This document shows, piece by piece, positions 1 to 11,781 of a stretch of 64,000 bases of DNA. The notes under the pieces are model-generated. The model saw nothing but the letters and a program-made list of their open reading frames with translations. It had not been told where the DNA came from and did not search any database. The position numbers were made by a program, and so were the translations under genes. Source of the stretch: Dolomedes plantarius. Lineage: Eukaryota > Arthropoda > Arachnida > Araneae > Dolomedidae. Position 1 is the first letter of the stretch; every line of letters begins with the position of its first letter. The stretch spans positions 186,275,781 through 186,339,780 of the forward strand of contig OU015496.1 of the NCBI GenBank assembly GCA_907164885.2, given 5' to 3'.

Positions 1-484
1 ACTTCATTTATTTATATAAAACTAAATTATTCATGAAAAAAAATATTAATGAAGGGTGAGCCTGTACCTCAGATAATATTACTTAAATATTATGGAAAAT
101 ATTTGAGAATGCTACTTTCTTATCAGCATTGTCTGGTGTTTATAGCTGACATTTTGAACTGGTTTTTAAGCAAAACTGGTTATCAAGCTGACATTATAAC
201 TGGTATTTTGAAAACCCAGTCTTGCACATCCTAAAGGTAAAAGAGAATGGAAGCAATGTAACCTTGTCAGGCTGTTTGACACTTTATTTTAACAATATCA
301 TATATTTGTGACATATATAAAAATGATAAATAATAATATTAAAATGTGAAAATATAGAAAGTTAAAAGCATGTTTGCTTAATTAAATAATTCAGTATGAT
401 ATAAATTTACTGACTACCCGCGACCCCTCCAATTTTTTTTACGACCCCTCTGTGGGTCGCGACATACAGTTTGCGCACCACTGG
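1..484 (-). mobile_element. hAT DNA transposon fragment, one end only
   Basis: Read on the minus strand this segment begins CAGTGGTGCGCAAACTG at 484 and runs into a region carrying GGGTCG and GGGGTCG motifs. The same start, the same GGGGTCGTNNAAAAAATTGGAGG block and a shared GTGTCAAACA motif occur at 29503 onward, which shows a repeat family. A CAG start on a terminal inverted repeat is usual for hAT elements. The other end lies outside the window, so the target duplication cannot be tested. No transposase frame is visible; the 61-codon frame at 49-234 resembles nothing I recognise. Confidence 0.6.
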
Positions 485-537
485 TCTATAGTAATAGTGA
501 AGTTTAATTTCTGAGATATCCTTCCTCATTAAAATAA

Positions 538-1108
538 TTTTTGTTTTTACTATATTTACAATATTTACTGTGCTTTTACTATATTTACTGTACTATATTG
601 TTATAAAATTATGAAAGCTCCAATTTTGAAAGTGTTTAAAAAAAATAATGTAACACACTTGAAAAGATTTTTTAGCCTATAGAATTCTTTCCGCATTCTA
701 GCTTCCTGTGTGTTTTTCGTGCAGTATTTATGTATTTTTTTGTTTTTACCATATTTGCAATAATTGTTCTATATTGTTAAAAAATTATGACAATCAGCTC
801 AAAAAATTATGAAAGCTCAAATTTTGAAAGGGTATAAAAATATATATAACACACTTGAAAAGATTTTTTAGCCGATAGAACTATTTCTGTATAATAGCTG
901 ACTCTGTGTTTTTCTTGCCGTATTTATGTATTGTTTGTTTTTACTATATTTACAATAATTGTGCTATATTGTTAAAAAATTATGAAACTCACATTTTGAA
1001 AGTGTATAAAAAATTATGTAATACACTTAAAAAGATTTTTTAGCCGATAGAACACTTTCCGTATTCTAGCTGCCTCTGTGTTTTTCTTGCCGTATTTATT
1101 TATTTTTT
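538..1108. repeat. Tandem repeat, about 3 units of 172-196 bp
   Basis: The block with GATTTTTTAGCC followed by a TTCTAGCT-like stretch, CTGTGTTTTTC, then TATATTTACAATA and GAAAGTGTWTAAAAAA recurs with anchor positions 666, 862 and 1034. Units differ by small indels. There is no coding potential. Confidence 0.75.
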
Positions 1109-2542
1109 GAAGCTTAAATATTTAAACAGCGCTTGAATAGTGCTCTTCAAACACTTCAAAAGAAAATAGTTCATTTCTATGCAAGAAGAAGGCATTGTAC
1201 ATGTTCAATGTATACAATGTGATGTATGACAGAAAAGTATCAACCAAAAAAGATTATAGTTTGTGAGATAAGGATAACTTTTTTCAAAAGAGACTGACAC
1301 CTGTGTCCGCAAGGCTTTGGGAAGGGGGAGGGACAAAATCCCACTCTTTTCTTCACTTCTATTTTGAAAAGGGTAGTTAACATTACTCAGTACAATCCCC
1401 CACACACTCTTCACCATTCCTTCTTTATGTACCTCATAATTTATTCAAAGAAAGCGGCTGGACCAGAACAATTTAATCAGGCCTGCTGTGAATGAAATAT
1501 CCGACTCATAAAGTCAGAGGAAATGATGGCTTGAGAGGAAGCAATAAATCAGTGTTTTATGACATAATAATTCTATATATTTTGAAGTTCTCTAGGCGTT
1601 CTTCAGAACGCTAGTGATAATGTCAGTCGATTGTCAAAATCAAATGAGTGTTTTTCTCGCCAAAAATTGAAATCTATTCTATCTCTTTTAAAAAGGCAGC
1701 TCAAACTAATTTTCAGATTTTTCCTACATGACGAGGATTTCCTAAGTGACGGGGGTCTAAGTGTTTTTTTTTCCCACTAAAAATTGAAATGCTAATATCT
1801 CTTTTAAAAAAGGCTCTCAAATAAAATTTTTGGCTCTCAAACGAATGACGTTTTCAAAATTTGTATGCCTCACAGTCGGGACTATCTTCATAAACAGTTT
1901 TCACTGTCTCCGCTTGGTGTAGTAATAATGCTAAAAGGAGATGTAACGGCTGCCCTAAAACTTGAATTAAACTTTTCTTTTCTTTTTGTCTGCCTGGACA
2001 TTTCATTGCACTACTGCATCCAAAGCCAGGATAATGTTACAATACTCTACAGTTTTTCTGATACATAATCTACTAATGTGACATCCACAACCGCTCCTTT
2101 CTCAAAGTCCTTTCATTCCCGTCTCGGCATTTTCCATCAAATTCACAATATGAAACGATATAGTGCAGCCAGAGGCTTATTCGTGCGTAAGCTCTTCGGA
2201 AATGTACAACGCTGCAAACCATTGTTGCTTTTGATTCGGAAGTCCGGCAATTTTCGTCAGAATAGTGTATATCGTAGACACGTAGACGAACGTTTCAAGA
2301 AGTTACATATTTTAGGTTAAGAAATTGCATTGACTGAATGCATCCTTTACATCTGACATCGTTTTTCGAAGAGTATTTTATTTTTCAAAAGAATCACCCG
2401 ATGGAAATTCATCAACGGCAACTTTGATTTTTAGCCGTTGGAATGTAAAAGTAAACATTCTGAAGCCGGCGACTGACTTGTGATAAAACGTCTTAAATGT
2501 AGTATATACTAATGTAACACGTAACACGAGCATTCAGTAGTC
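1109..2542. other. Intergenic, no gene recognised
   Basis: AT-rich sequence. Two related stretches near 1658-1720 and 1764-1830 share CCAAAAATTGAAAT or CTAAAAATTGAAAT followed by TCTCTTTTAAAAA, suggesting a small old duplication. An 80-codon frame at 2078-2320 matches no family I know. I see no promoter, RNA gene or splice-supported exon. Confidence 0.5.
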
Positions 2543-2550
2543 AGTGCAAC

Positions 2551-3258
2551 CGGGGCCCGATTTAGAAAGTTCTTGACTATAGGCACAACTCGGGATGGGG
2601 GCCCCCCTAACACTGATGTGGGCGTAAAATTTCCAAATTTGACAACAACAAAAATAATCATGAATCGTTGTGAAAGTACCATTTTATCAAGAATTGGCTA
2701 TTTGAAGCGTAGAAGCCTAGAACATTATCAAATAACAAAAAGCAATACAACATATTAACTTCATCATTAAAACACCAATACAATGCAACCAGAAAAACTT
2801 ATTAATCCCTTATATACATTATAACATACATATGATGAACTATACATATAACTATACTCTTATGGATAGCCACTACATTCTCCACTGTAGAGCACTTCGT
2901 GGAACTTCCGTCACCGAGAGATATTGGGAGGCGAGAAGACATCTTATGAGAAAATGACTTTTTATGTTCAAGTTCTATTCTATTTCTTTTTTTTTTGAGT
3001 GTGTGTGTTATTTATTGTTATTCTGTCAACTCTCTGCCACTGGAAAAAAAAAAAAAAACATATAACTATACATATGATGAACCAATCAATCAAATTTGAA
3101 AGGATATATAAAAAAAAAACTGCTATTATAAAAGGTAAAATTTAAAAAATTGAATTGGGAATTTTTTCTTTCTTTTCTTTCAAAATAAAATTTTTTTTGG
3201 GGGGGCCCCCAACATTCTGGGGTCCCTAGGCCCGGGCCTAATGGAAAATCAGGGCCTG
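2551..3258. mobile_element. hAT MITE (CAGGGCCCGATTTA family), copy 1
   Basis: The ends are inverted: it starts CGGGGCCCGATTTAG and ends AAAATCAGGGCCTG. The flanks are an 8-bp direct duplication with one mismatch, AGTGCAAC at 2543-2550 and AGTGCAAG at 3259-3266. An 8-bp duplication with CAG-type ends indicates hAT. The inside holds A/T runs and a G/C-run segment (GGGGGGCCCCC near 3200) but no transposase. The site GATGAACC near 3075 is uninterrupted here, whereas the copy at 45497 has an insertion there. Confidence 0.85.
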
Positions 3259-3902
3259 AGTGCAAGAAAGCCAGCAACTACCTGAGGCGCTCAAGTCTAG
3301 CAATTGTACTTCACTAGATTGTCGGCGAATCCCTTTGATCGTTACATTACAAGTCTGTGCATGCCGCACTGAACTGACCGAAGTGGAGCACCTTTTTGAA
3401 CCGAGGATTCACAAAGAAACATGGGTACAATACAATTTGTAACGTGATTCTCGCCACTAACATTAGGTACAACTGTATCGTTACGTTACAAGTCAATCGG
3501 TGCATTTAGTCAAAATACCAACCTGTGTGAAGAATCCGATCTCTTTCTACAGTCTGCTTTTTTCTATTTGGCGATATGTTGAGCTTTCAATTTAACACTA
3601 GTTGTAAAAAACAGACCTGTTCGTTATCTAAATCTCCCCCCCCCCCTTTTTTTTAGAGAGAGAGATTCAATTGAAAACGAAATAATCAGGAAATCGAAAC
3701 AGGAACTCAGTAAATAAACGAGTTTTTGGAAAATTAGGCTCTGATGTTCGACAAGAGATTCAGAGATCCCAAGAAGTACGGGAAAATTTAACATATTATC
3801 ATATTGTGGGAATATAATTCGCTGGACCTAATTAAATATCTTTACATATATGAGGTATGTCTTTTTAATATTTCGCTTAACTCTATAAGAAATTACGTAC
3901 TG

Positions 3903-4119
3903 AACAAACAGGAAATCCAACGTAATTAAAGCACAAATAGCTGTAGTCGCTTAGTTTTCGGATTTTGTCGCTGCCACTAAGTTTTTTGCACTGATGAAGA
4001 AGCTCCTTTGCAAATTCGAAACGGCCGTATGCAAAATTGCATCTTACTGCTATTTGTGCTTCATTTAGGTTGGATTTCCTGTTTATTCCTCGAGCACAAA
4101 GGTTTTGTCTTTCCTTTCC
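3903..4119. repeat. Hairpin element between 12-bp direct repeats
   Basis: Left arm 3903-3941 (ACAGGAAATCCAAC, then AAGCACAAATAG) is the inverted partner of right arm 4050-4088 (CTATTTGTGCTT, then GTTGGATTTCCTGT). The whole unit lies between two copies of AATTACGTACTG at 3891-3902 and 4120-4131. Such flanks suggest a target-site duplication, although the right arm ends about 30 bp before the right duplicate. The family is unknown and there is no coding sequence. Confidence 0.55.
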
Positions 4120-4705
4120 AATTACGTACTGGTTTGAAAAAAAATAGAAAAACGTTCAACGCCAACCACCAAAAAATTACCAAAATAGGTCTCAAAGGAA
4201 AAAACTTTTAAGAGGAATAGATTCTTCAATAAATTTTATTAAATATACGGTATTTTACACTTATTTTTTCAACTCTCATCTATGTACATGAATTTGTTTT
4301 AAAAACGACCAAAACAGATGGAGAGGTATATGTTTGAACGTAGTAGTTCAAACTGACTGTGTTTAATCATGGGAAGTGTGGTATCTACAATTTTTTAATT
4401 CTCTAGTCAGATGTCATTATACAGGCACATAGCAAAAACCATTCCATTTAGAAACAGAATAAGAAAAGAATCCAAACGATAAATTCGAGGGGGTAATTTA
4501 AGATGTAAGCCCATCATACGCATTGCGTCCTGGTCTTCCGCATGCCGAAATCCTGGGTGAGACGTTTCGTGTTGATGATTTTCACTATAACGTCTCTCTA
4601 ACATGTAAAATCTGTGTGATTTTGCTTTTCATAATTCCAAAAATTTTGAACATTTTTTTTTTTAAATTTGGGAATTCGATCATTTTTTGAGAAATCGAGG
4701 AACTA

Positions 4706-6273
4706 CAGTCGAACCTCCATATATCGAACTTCCCCATATTGAAATTTTCTATATATCGAACTCTTAGCAAATCTCCATGTTCAGTACACAGAAAAACTGT
4801 TTCTATATATCGAAATTTTTTTTTCACGACATATTGGGAGATTTTATTCCACTTTAGGTTAAAATCTCCCAATTTTTCGCTTTTGAAACAATACGTCGTA
4901 GACTTCAATTCGCGGAAAATGTCCCTGATGAAGTTTTTAGTGGACTGAATAAATGCGAGCATTTCTTTGATGAACTTTCCGCAAAACTGGCTGTTCAGCA
5001 AGATATTCGTAGTTTTTTTTTTTAGAAGACTGTAACTGTGATCACTGTAACCACTGTCTGGATTGTCTTTTTTTTTTTTAAGGTACAGTGATTTCCGCTT
5101 ATAAGAATCACGTTTGTTATTACAGTTTTTGATTCTTATAAGCGGTTGATTCTTATAGCCGAAATTTAGGTTTTTGGACAGGCACATACACACCTATATT
5201 AGATAATTTACCATAAAATACTCTTTAATTTACGTTAATTATCTTTTATTAAAATTATTTTTTATAATTTAAGAATTTCAACTTAATTTCTAGATGTATA
5301 AATAGATACACATGATTATAGTAAGAGAAGAAAAAAAATCCAATATTTGCTACCACATACCTGCTTAACAGTTTTAACATTTCAACTACAGGAAGGGAGG
5401 AAGGAAAAGATTTCTATTGTAGTTTGACGTAATGAAGTTTTCAGGAGGCTGTTTATACCTCTTTCAATACCAATAGTCTCAGACGAAGATTCACCTTCTA
5501 GCTTACGTTTCACGGTTTGATAACGTGCTGAATCTACTAATGTCAGGTTTTCCTAAGTGATAGTGGACACTTCGCCGAAGATTTATGTGTTTCAGGGTCC
5601 AGGGAGCCACAACCAGGATGTGGGAGGTGAGAAAATAGAGTCCCTATTTTTATTTATCAGTGGAGAAAAGTGAAATGGGATCCGGACGGGTAAAGATGCC
5701 CCCGGGTCAAGCTAATAGGACGGTGTTGTGCTAAAGCGTTTAAGGGGAAATTATTATGTTATGTCTAACAAAGAAAGGGATGAATTTTACGACTATATTC
5801 CACCCCATCTTATCAATCTTTCTGTAAAAAAAAGGAACTTCGTGCCTTTTGAGGGTTTAAGTGGCTTTTTGGGAAAATGGAGGAAAGCGAAGAGTGTAAA
5901 CTGATTCTTAAAACCGGTGGATTGATTCTTTAAAGCGGAAATTTTAACATGGAAATAATAAATTTGTTTTCGTTTTCGCGATATTGATTCTTATAAACGG
6001 TTGATTCTTATAACCACTGATCACTATAAGCGGTGGTTACTGTATATAGTACTCAATAAATCTTTCATATTAATTCATTTTTTAGTTATTAACTTTCATT
6101 TAATGTGATTCGCATATAAATTAGAAATGCAGTTTCGTATACGAAAATTAGCTTTAATTTTAATGTTTTAGGAGAATTATCATAAAACTAAGATCAATTC
6201 TATATTATCGAAATTTCTATATAACGAAATTTTTTCCGGTATTTTGTTACTTCGATATATGGAGGTTCGACTG
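4706..6273. mobile_element. Tigger/pogo-like MITE, copy 1 (interrupted)
   Basis: Perfect terminal inverted repeats of at least 23 bp begin CAGTCGAACCTCCATATATC at both ends, flanked by TA on each side (4704-4705, 6274-6275). CAGT ends with a TA duplication fit the pogo/Tigger branch of Tc1/mariner. Removing the nested element at 5086-6042 leaves about 609 bp, close to the 602-bp relative at 30153-30754. The 202-codon minus frame at 4585-5193 crosses the element edge and is not a gene. Confidence 0.85.
5086..6042. mobile_element. Second Tigger-like element nested in copy 1
   Basis: It begins CAGTGATTTCCGCTTATAAG and ends, read inverted, CAGTAACCACCGCTTATAGT. The CCGCTTATA core is shared by both ends and repeats just inside them as GATTCTTATAAGCGG. 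TA flanks it at 5084-5085 and 6043-6044. The uninterrupted relative at 30153 reads AAGGTATATAGTACTC across the site, so one TA was duplicated on insertion. The interior (957 bp total) has no transposase frame. Confidence 0.85.
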
Positions 6274-6275
6274 TA

Positions 6276-6670
6276 CTTTTAAATTTAGGCAAAGAGGCAA
6301 CAGTAATTATTTTTTTTTCACTCCCCCTTCCCCTCAGAACTGCCCTATTTTTTTTCTGTTGATTTTAGCTACGAAATGTTACAGAATACCTGCTTCTCAT
6401 TTTAAATTTATGGTTGACTCTGTTTATACAGCAGATGGAAATTAGGGTTATCTGTGATTATGCACAGCGTTCTAAATGTACACAAGTGGCTAGCATATCC
6501 TCTCGCCTTCCAGCAGAAAGCAGAGAGGAAGAAGTGTGTGGAGCAAAACTAATTCATCGTAAAGTTTTGGCAAACTATTACATGACACAATCAGCGGAAA
6601 ATTCCCCGTCAACCTAAATTTATGGCGACTTTTTTCCAGTACATGCAGGCGTAATTTTCGACGACCAATA
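6276..6670. other. Intergenic, nothing recognised
   Basis: Short spacer between two transposable elements. A 67-codon frame at 6414-6617 has no recognisable relative and no splice or promoter support. Confidence 0.4.
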
Positions 6671-7194
6671 GGCCCGTTGCACACACGGCGTAGGCGGAGA
6701 TTTTCCATCGGACGTCGTTCTAAAAGTAGAGCTTACACACACGGCGAAAAACTCCGTCGAAGGGGAGAAAGGCCCACCCCTCCTTTTGGAATCCTGCACG
6801 TGTCCAAGAAACCAGAGGGGTTGCATCAACGCCCCCCTCCCCCCAGCCGGGATCGGTGGAGCCCTCCTTTTCGAATCCCCTTTACGATTCCAAGAAAACC
6901 AGCGCGCCTCCCCCCCAGCAAACCCCCAACCACACCCTCGCAAAAGACCCTACGACGGTAGAGTCCGCTGTGTGTGTAAGCGTGCATAGGGTCACATGGA
7001 TAACTACTTCAATCTGGAGTCAACGAATCCGCCGGCACACAGTGGCATTCGACAGCTGCACAGGCTACCGTCGAAGAAAAATTTCATTTTCCGCTGTGTG
7101 TGCAAGCTCCAATTGACTTCTGTGGTCTACTGTTGGAACGACGTCCGATAGAAAATTTCCGCTAGAGATAAAAACGCTGTGTGTGCAACGGGCC
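6671..7194. mobile_element. MITE with GGCCCGTTGCACACAC ends (PIF/Harbinger-like?)
   Basis: Ends are inverted: GGCCCGTTGCACACACGGCG at 6671 and GTGTGCAACGGGCC ending at 7194. Internal copies of CACACACGGCG and GCTGTGTGTG repeat the terminal motif. Flanks are ATA on the left and TTA on the right, so a 3-bp duplication is imperfect. Superfamily is inferred from end style only. The C-rich interior opens long frames on both strands that have no protein character. Confidence 0.6.
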
Positions 7195-8131
7195 TTAAAA
7201 ATCTTTAAAATGTCAGAAAACAGCCTTTTACGGTGACAGACGAAACTGATGGCAGAGGGAGGGGGGCGGGCGGAACAACCAATTCAATTTAATTGGCTGC
7301 AGCAGGCGCACTACAGCCCAACCCAAGAATTTCCCGAACAGTTTAAGATTACAGCTGGCCATAAAGCATAAGCCCCAAGCAAATATCCTGACCTTACATT
7401 CAGGAGAAAAAAAAAAAAAACATCAAAAGACCTTGAGGGGCGGAGGGGAAGACTGCTGATCCCCCAAGCACTCAGTTGCCCGGATGTAGGAATGATTCCC
7501 AGACCACATGTTTTACGGTGTCGAGTTTTGAACCGGGGGTAGATAAACAAAATGGGCATCTCTCTGCGCCCCCTGCAGGATGCAGGGAAGGGGGGGGGGA
7601 GGTTAAGGGGAGGCGACCATAAACACATCTTGGGCTTTGAAGACGTGTTTGTGAAGGGCGGTTTGGCTGAGTTGAAACGAGTGGTAGAAAGGAAGATAAT
7701 AATGTAGACGATCCCGAGTTTTTTTTGCTTCTTCAGGAGGAGGGGGGGGGGGGGGGGGAGAAAAGCAGATTTTGACAGGAACATAATCGAGAGTTGAAGT
7801 CCTAAAAATATAGTTATTATTTTCCTGAAGAACTAAAACACAATTTTTGTTTTGCTTGTCCGTCTATTTCGTATTAGTGAATTTTTATGTTAGTTTGGAG
7901 AAAAGTGGTTCTCTCCGTAGTGCATGTTTTGTTTTCAGGAGCTGCACGTCAAGGGCAGCTGTAATAACTGCTAGGCTTGATAAAATGACCTTCATGACTA
8001 TACACTTGGTACACTCAAAGTTGAATAAACGTGAGATGTGTGTAGAAAAGTGTTTATATCATATCATTTTGCGAATTTTCACATTTTCGAATGAGTCTTT
8101 TTAGCTGCTTCAACTTCACCTTCGATAAATA
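7195..8131. other. Intergenic with G-rich runs
   Basis: Contains several G homopolymers (near 7590, and about 18 G at 7742-7759) and an A14 run near 7408. The 157-codon minus frame 7311-7784 is largely translated homopolymer (proline and lysine runs) and is not credible as a gene. The 85-codon frame 7847-8104 is unrecognised. Confidence 0.4.
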
Positions 8132-8737
8132 TCTATATATTTAAGTTGCTAAGCCGACTTTTTGGGCAGTCCGTCCGACAAAACTACTTCATAAATTTAC
8201 TCCATTTTGGTCTTAAACGAAAGATTGTAATCTGTAGATTTGTCGAATTTGGTTTTTGTAACCGCAATTTCTATTAATTAGCGATAATTTACAGTTGAAA
8301 TTTGATTTCTGCGCATGCTCAGTGGCAAGTTTATATCTGGCTTTAGAAACTCACTGTTTCTGCGCATGCTCAGTGACATGATTTAATGTTAAACATGTAG
8401 GATATTCCGAGAAGTCTCTCTAGATCTGTCTCTGCCATCTTTATTTTTATGATAATTATGTTTGTGAAATATAACGTTAAACCTGATGGAAATTGTTTAT
8501 TTCGCGTTGTTTAATGAGCGATAATTTACAATTAAAAAATTGCTTTCTGCGCTTGCTCAGTGGCATTTTTAAATCTGGCTTTGGATGCTCACTAAGCACG
8601 AGGCCGCTTAAACACATTAATTTGTTTCTGCGCATTATTATGATTTTCAACATTTGGCGATGATGTGTTGAGTATAATTTGTGTATCAGTACCTTTATTC
8701 GCTATCTAGCCGTCATGTTTTGACGGGTACCAGCTAG
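8132..8737 (+). mobile_element. Non-autonomous Helitron, family 1 copy A
   Basis: The 5' end is TCTATATATTTAAGTTGC after an A, and the 3' end is CTAG before a T. Just before the 3' end sits the hairpin CCGTCA-TGTTT-TGACGG, followed by GTACCAG. TC start, CTRR end, subterminal hairpin and A/T insertion site are the classical Helitron signature. The inside repeats TTTCTGCGCATGCTCAGTG three times with drift. No Rep/helicase is encoded. The related copies are at 11170-11781 and 36721-42926. Confidence 0.85.
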
Positions 8738-9223
8738 TAACTTTTGAAATTGCTTGAATTTTCCCCTCCACAAATGGACTTTCCTATCTCTATTTTCTGG
8801 GAACCATGATTCGAGAATGTTACACAATTCTCATTTGGGCAAGCGAAGAAGGAATCACAGGTATGGTAATTCGGATGAACGAAGTGATAACAAAAAAAAG
8901 AGCTGTTCTTAAGAGAAAGCAGAGAGCCAAGACAGACAGGATTACTTACGTAATCACCTAGCAGCAGAGGTCTCCGGTTGAATGATCTGGCATTGCAGAA
9001 AGGTATCGAAGTGTTCCAGAGTAATGGATTCGGAGTAAAAACTAGATGTAGGTTGACAGGTTAGTGCTACATGCAGAGGAGTAGATAACACGGGAGGTTT
9101 TCTGTTTGGTAGTTGTGGTGGTGTGTAGGGGGAGGGGCAGGGGGTAAACAGTTATTTCGACTGAGTGTGCTTAGGCCAGTAATACTAAGTACCGGTCCCA
9201 GCACACGGTTGTTTAAACTTCTA
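8738..9223. other. Intergenic, nothing recognised
   Basis: Mixed-composition spacer with a purine-rich stretch near 8890-8940 and a G-rich run near 9115-9150. No coding or RNA signal is visible. Confidence 0.4.
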
Positions 9224-10266
9224 ACAACCGCCTGATTGAACTAGTATTTATTTCCAAGTGTCCGTACCTCGTGGCTGATATTTTATCAACTTAACTATTC
9301 CAACCGCCTGATTGAACTAGTATTTGTTCCCAAGTGTCCGTACCTCGTGGCTAATATTCTATCAACTTAACTATTCCAACCGCCTGATTGAACTAGTATT
9401 TGTTTCGAAGTGTCCGTACCTCGTGGCTGATATTTTATCAACTTAACTATTCCAACCGCCTGATTGAACTAGTATTTGTTCCCAAGTGTCCAGGGCCCGA
9501 CTTTGACACAATGGGGCCCTGGGCAAAGCAGACTTTGGGGGCCCCCTTCAAGGACAGATCCAGAGGGGGGCATGTCCCCCCTCCTCAGGACCAGATTTCC
9601 ACATGAACATGTGGGACACTCACCCAGGCCTCCCTTAAATCGGGACCAGAAATTCAAAAAAATTTCGACCGACAAGTCAAAAATTTGTAGAAAATAATGA
9701 ATATAAGAAGTGTTAATTAATTAATTTACTTTTTAATGTTAATGAATAAATTCTTGAAATTTTCTTTTGAAATTCAAAATAAATCAGTCTGGAGTTATTA
9801 CAACTCCCCCCTCCCACCCCCCCCCACCCCCCCAAAAAAAAATTAAACCAGAAACGCTTATGGACGTAAGCATGCTTTCACTATAGTGGGTGCACTGTGC
9901 TCCACCCAGGATTTTTTTTCTGTATCCGCCACTGCACCCCTTTACTATATTAACCAAAAAACAAATTCTCAAAACTATGTACAACTTTATACTAAATTAG
10001 GGGGCCCCATAATTTTGGGGGCCCTGGGCAAGTGCCCCACTTGCCCATGCGTAAATCTGGGCCTGCAAGTGTCCGTACCTCGTGGCTGATATTCTATCAA
10101 CTTAACTATTCCAATCGCCTGATTGAACTAGTATTTGTTCCCAAGTGTCCGTACCTCGTGGCTGATATTCTATCAACTTAACTATTCCAACCGCCTGATT
10201 GAACTAGTATTTGTTCCCAAGTGTCCGTACCTCGTGGCTGATATTCTATCAACTTAACTATTCCAA
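9224..10266. repeat. 76-bp tandem array, split by a hAT MITE
   Basis: The unit runs from ACCGCCTGATTGAACTAG through AAGTGTCCGTACCTCGTGG to TATCAACTTAACTATTCC. Anchors at 9228, 9304, 9380, 9456, then 10115 and 10191 after the insertion give an exact 76-bp spacing within each part. Units differ by only a few bases (TTATTTCC/TTGTTCCC, TATTTTAT/TATTCTAT), so the array is young. The element at 9491-10065 sits inside the fourth unit. Confidence 0.9.
9491..10065. mobile_element. hAT MITE (CAGGGCCCGA family), copy 2, in the array
   Basis: It starts CAGGGCCCGACTTTG and ends AAATCTGGGCCTG. A perfect 8-bp duplication CAAGTGTC flanks it at 9483-9490 and 10066-10073, lying within the tandem unit. The ends resemble those at 2551 and 45497, but the interior differs and is rich in GGGGGCCC blocks. 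Frames inside are short and repeat-derived. Confidence 0.9.
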
Positions 10267-11169
10267 CCACATAGGGAACTTTGTTTTTCGAATTCCATTC
10301 CTCGCAAATATAAGCATAGGGGTACCGGGAAAGTATAGAGGGTAAAGGTCATAGGCCCCCAGACTGCCTTAATCAGATGGCAGCACCAAATCATTTAGGT
10401 AAGTGCAAAGTATAATTTCTTTACAGGCTGTAGTAATTGCAAACAAAATGAAGATGAAACAAGTAAAATTCGCGAAATGCAATACGGCAAAATGAAATAT
10501 ATATAACAGCCGACGGTGATAACAATTTCCTCTGTGATTACAGTATCCTCAGAACTAATGAGATGTGTGAGATAGGATGAAAACGAAACAAATGAAAGGA
10601 ACTAAAATAGCTAACGGTGATAACAATTTCCGCTGTGATATGGAAGTAGACTCGGCAATTTAGCGCCACTATCGTAGTTGATCAGCAAGTTTGAGAAACC
10701 CTCCCTTCTAAAAAGATACTCTTAGGCTTTAAAAAAAATTTTTAGAGTTGATACTATCGATATAAAACAAATTGTCGAAATGTTCCGCATCTGAACTGTG
10801 TTCACCCATTGATAATGTCACGTTAGGATTTATGAGACTCCGACGAAATGTCCATCGACATATACGATCCCTAAATTTCATCTTCAGCTGTATTTTATAA
10901 CTTTTTATATCCCATTTATAACATGTAATTTTCTAAATGCATCTTAAGGTCTAAATTTTCTGTGGTCATCATTGTGCAGCAGCTGCATTAAATGCCCGGC
11001 ATCACGGGATGTTCAGGGATGAAAACCAACCCAGAAGCAAAGATATCGATAGGAAGAAATGTGTACAATTAATTTCTTAGACATGCAATCTGGTTGCGCC
11101 ACTGACTTGAATACACCCATGAACATGAATTTAAATCTTACCGTAAATCTCCCGTACAGTAAAAATTAT
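10267..11169. other. Intergenic, nothing recognised
   Basis: Contains a small imperfect duplication: GGTGATAACAATTTCCTCTG near 10515 and GGTGATAACAATTTCCGCTG near 10617. No coding or RNA signal is visible. Confidence 0.4.
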
Positions 11170-11781
11170 TGGAGAGGAAACTACTGCATCAATTTATTTC
11201 ATTTTGGTCTTAAATGAAAGATTTTAATCTAAAGATGTGTCAAATTTGGTTTTTGTAACCGCAAATGCTATTAATTAGCGATAATATACAATTAAGAATT
11301 GCTGTCTGCGCATGCTCAATGACACGTTTAAATCTGGCTTTAGATACTACGCTCGAGGCCGCATAAACACATTAATTTGTTTCTGCGCAGGCTCAATGAC
11401 ATGTTTAAATATGGCTTTAGATACTTACTAAGCCCGAGGCCACATAATCACGTTAATTTTTTTATTCCGAGGAATCTCTCTAGTTCTCTCTCAGGTGTTT
11501 TTAATTTTAATTATATTTGTGAGATATAGAATTAAACATGGCGGAAAGTGTTTATTTCGCTACGTTGAGCAATCATATTTCTTTTTAATGGGTTCAATAG
11601 TGAATTTTTAAAGTGTATTTCATATTTCTTTTTAATGGGTTCAATAGTAAATTTTTAAAGTGTATTTCTTTATTCTTAATATTATAATTTTCAACATTTC
11701 GCAATGATGTGTTGAGCATAATTTGTGTATTAGTACATTTATTTACTATCCAGTCGTCATGTTTTGACGTGTACCAACTAG
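11170..11781 (+). mobile_element. Non-autonomous Helitron, family 1 copy B
   Basis: Aligns by eye with 8132-8737 from the ACTACTGCATC...TTTTGGTCTTAAA region through GTGTTGAGCATAATTTGTGT to the hairpin CGTCA-TGTTT-TGACG and terminal CTAG before T. The extreme 5' end is not recognisable, so it is probably truncated or diverged and the start is approximate. Inside, a stretch (CATATTTCTTTTTAATGGGT...) is duplicated at about 11573 and 11621. Confidence 0.75.

Noticed and set aside
4585..5193. 202-codon minus-strand frame
   Set aside because: It crosses the boundary of the Tigger-like MITE and enters the nested element, so it cannot be one gene; it is low-complexity Lys/Phe/Ile sequence.
6677..7116. 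Overlapping Pro/Arg-rich frames on both strands
   Set aside because: They lie inside a MITE with inverted ends and C-rich composition; no start, splice or homology support.
7311..7784. 157-codon minus-strand frame
   Set aside because: Much of it is translated G/C and A homopolymer (proline and lysine runs); no family resemblance.
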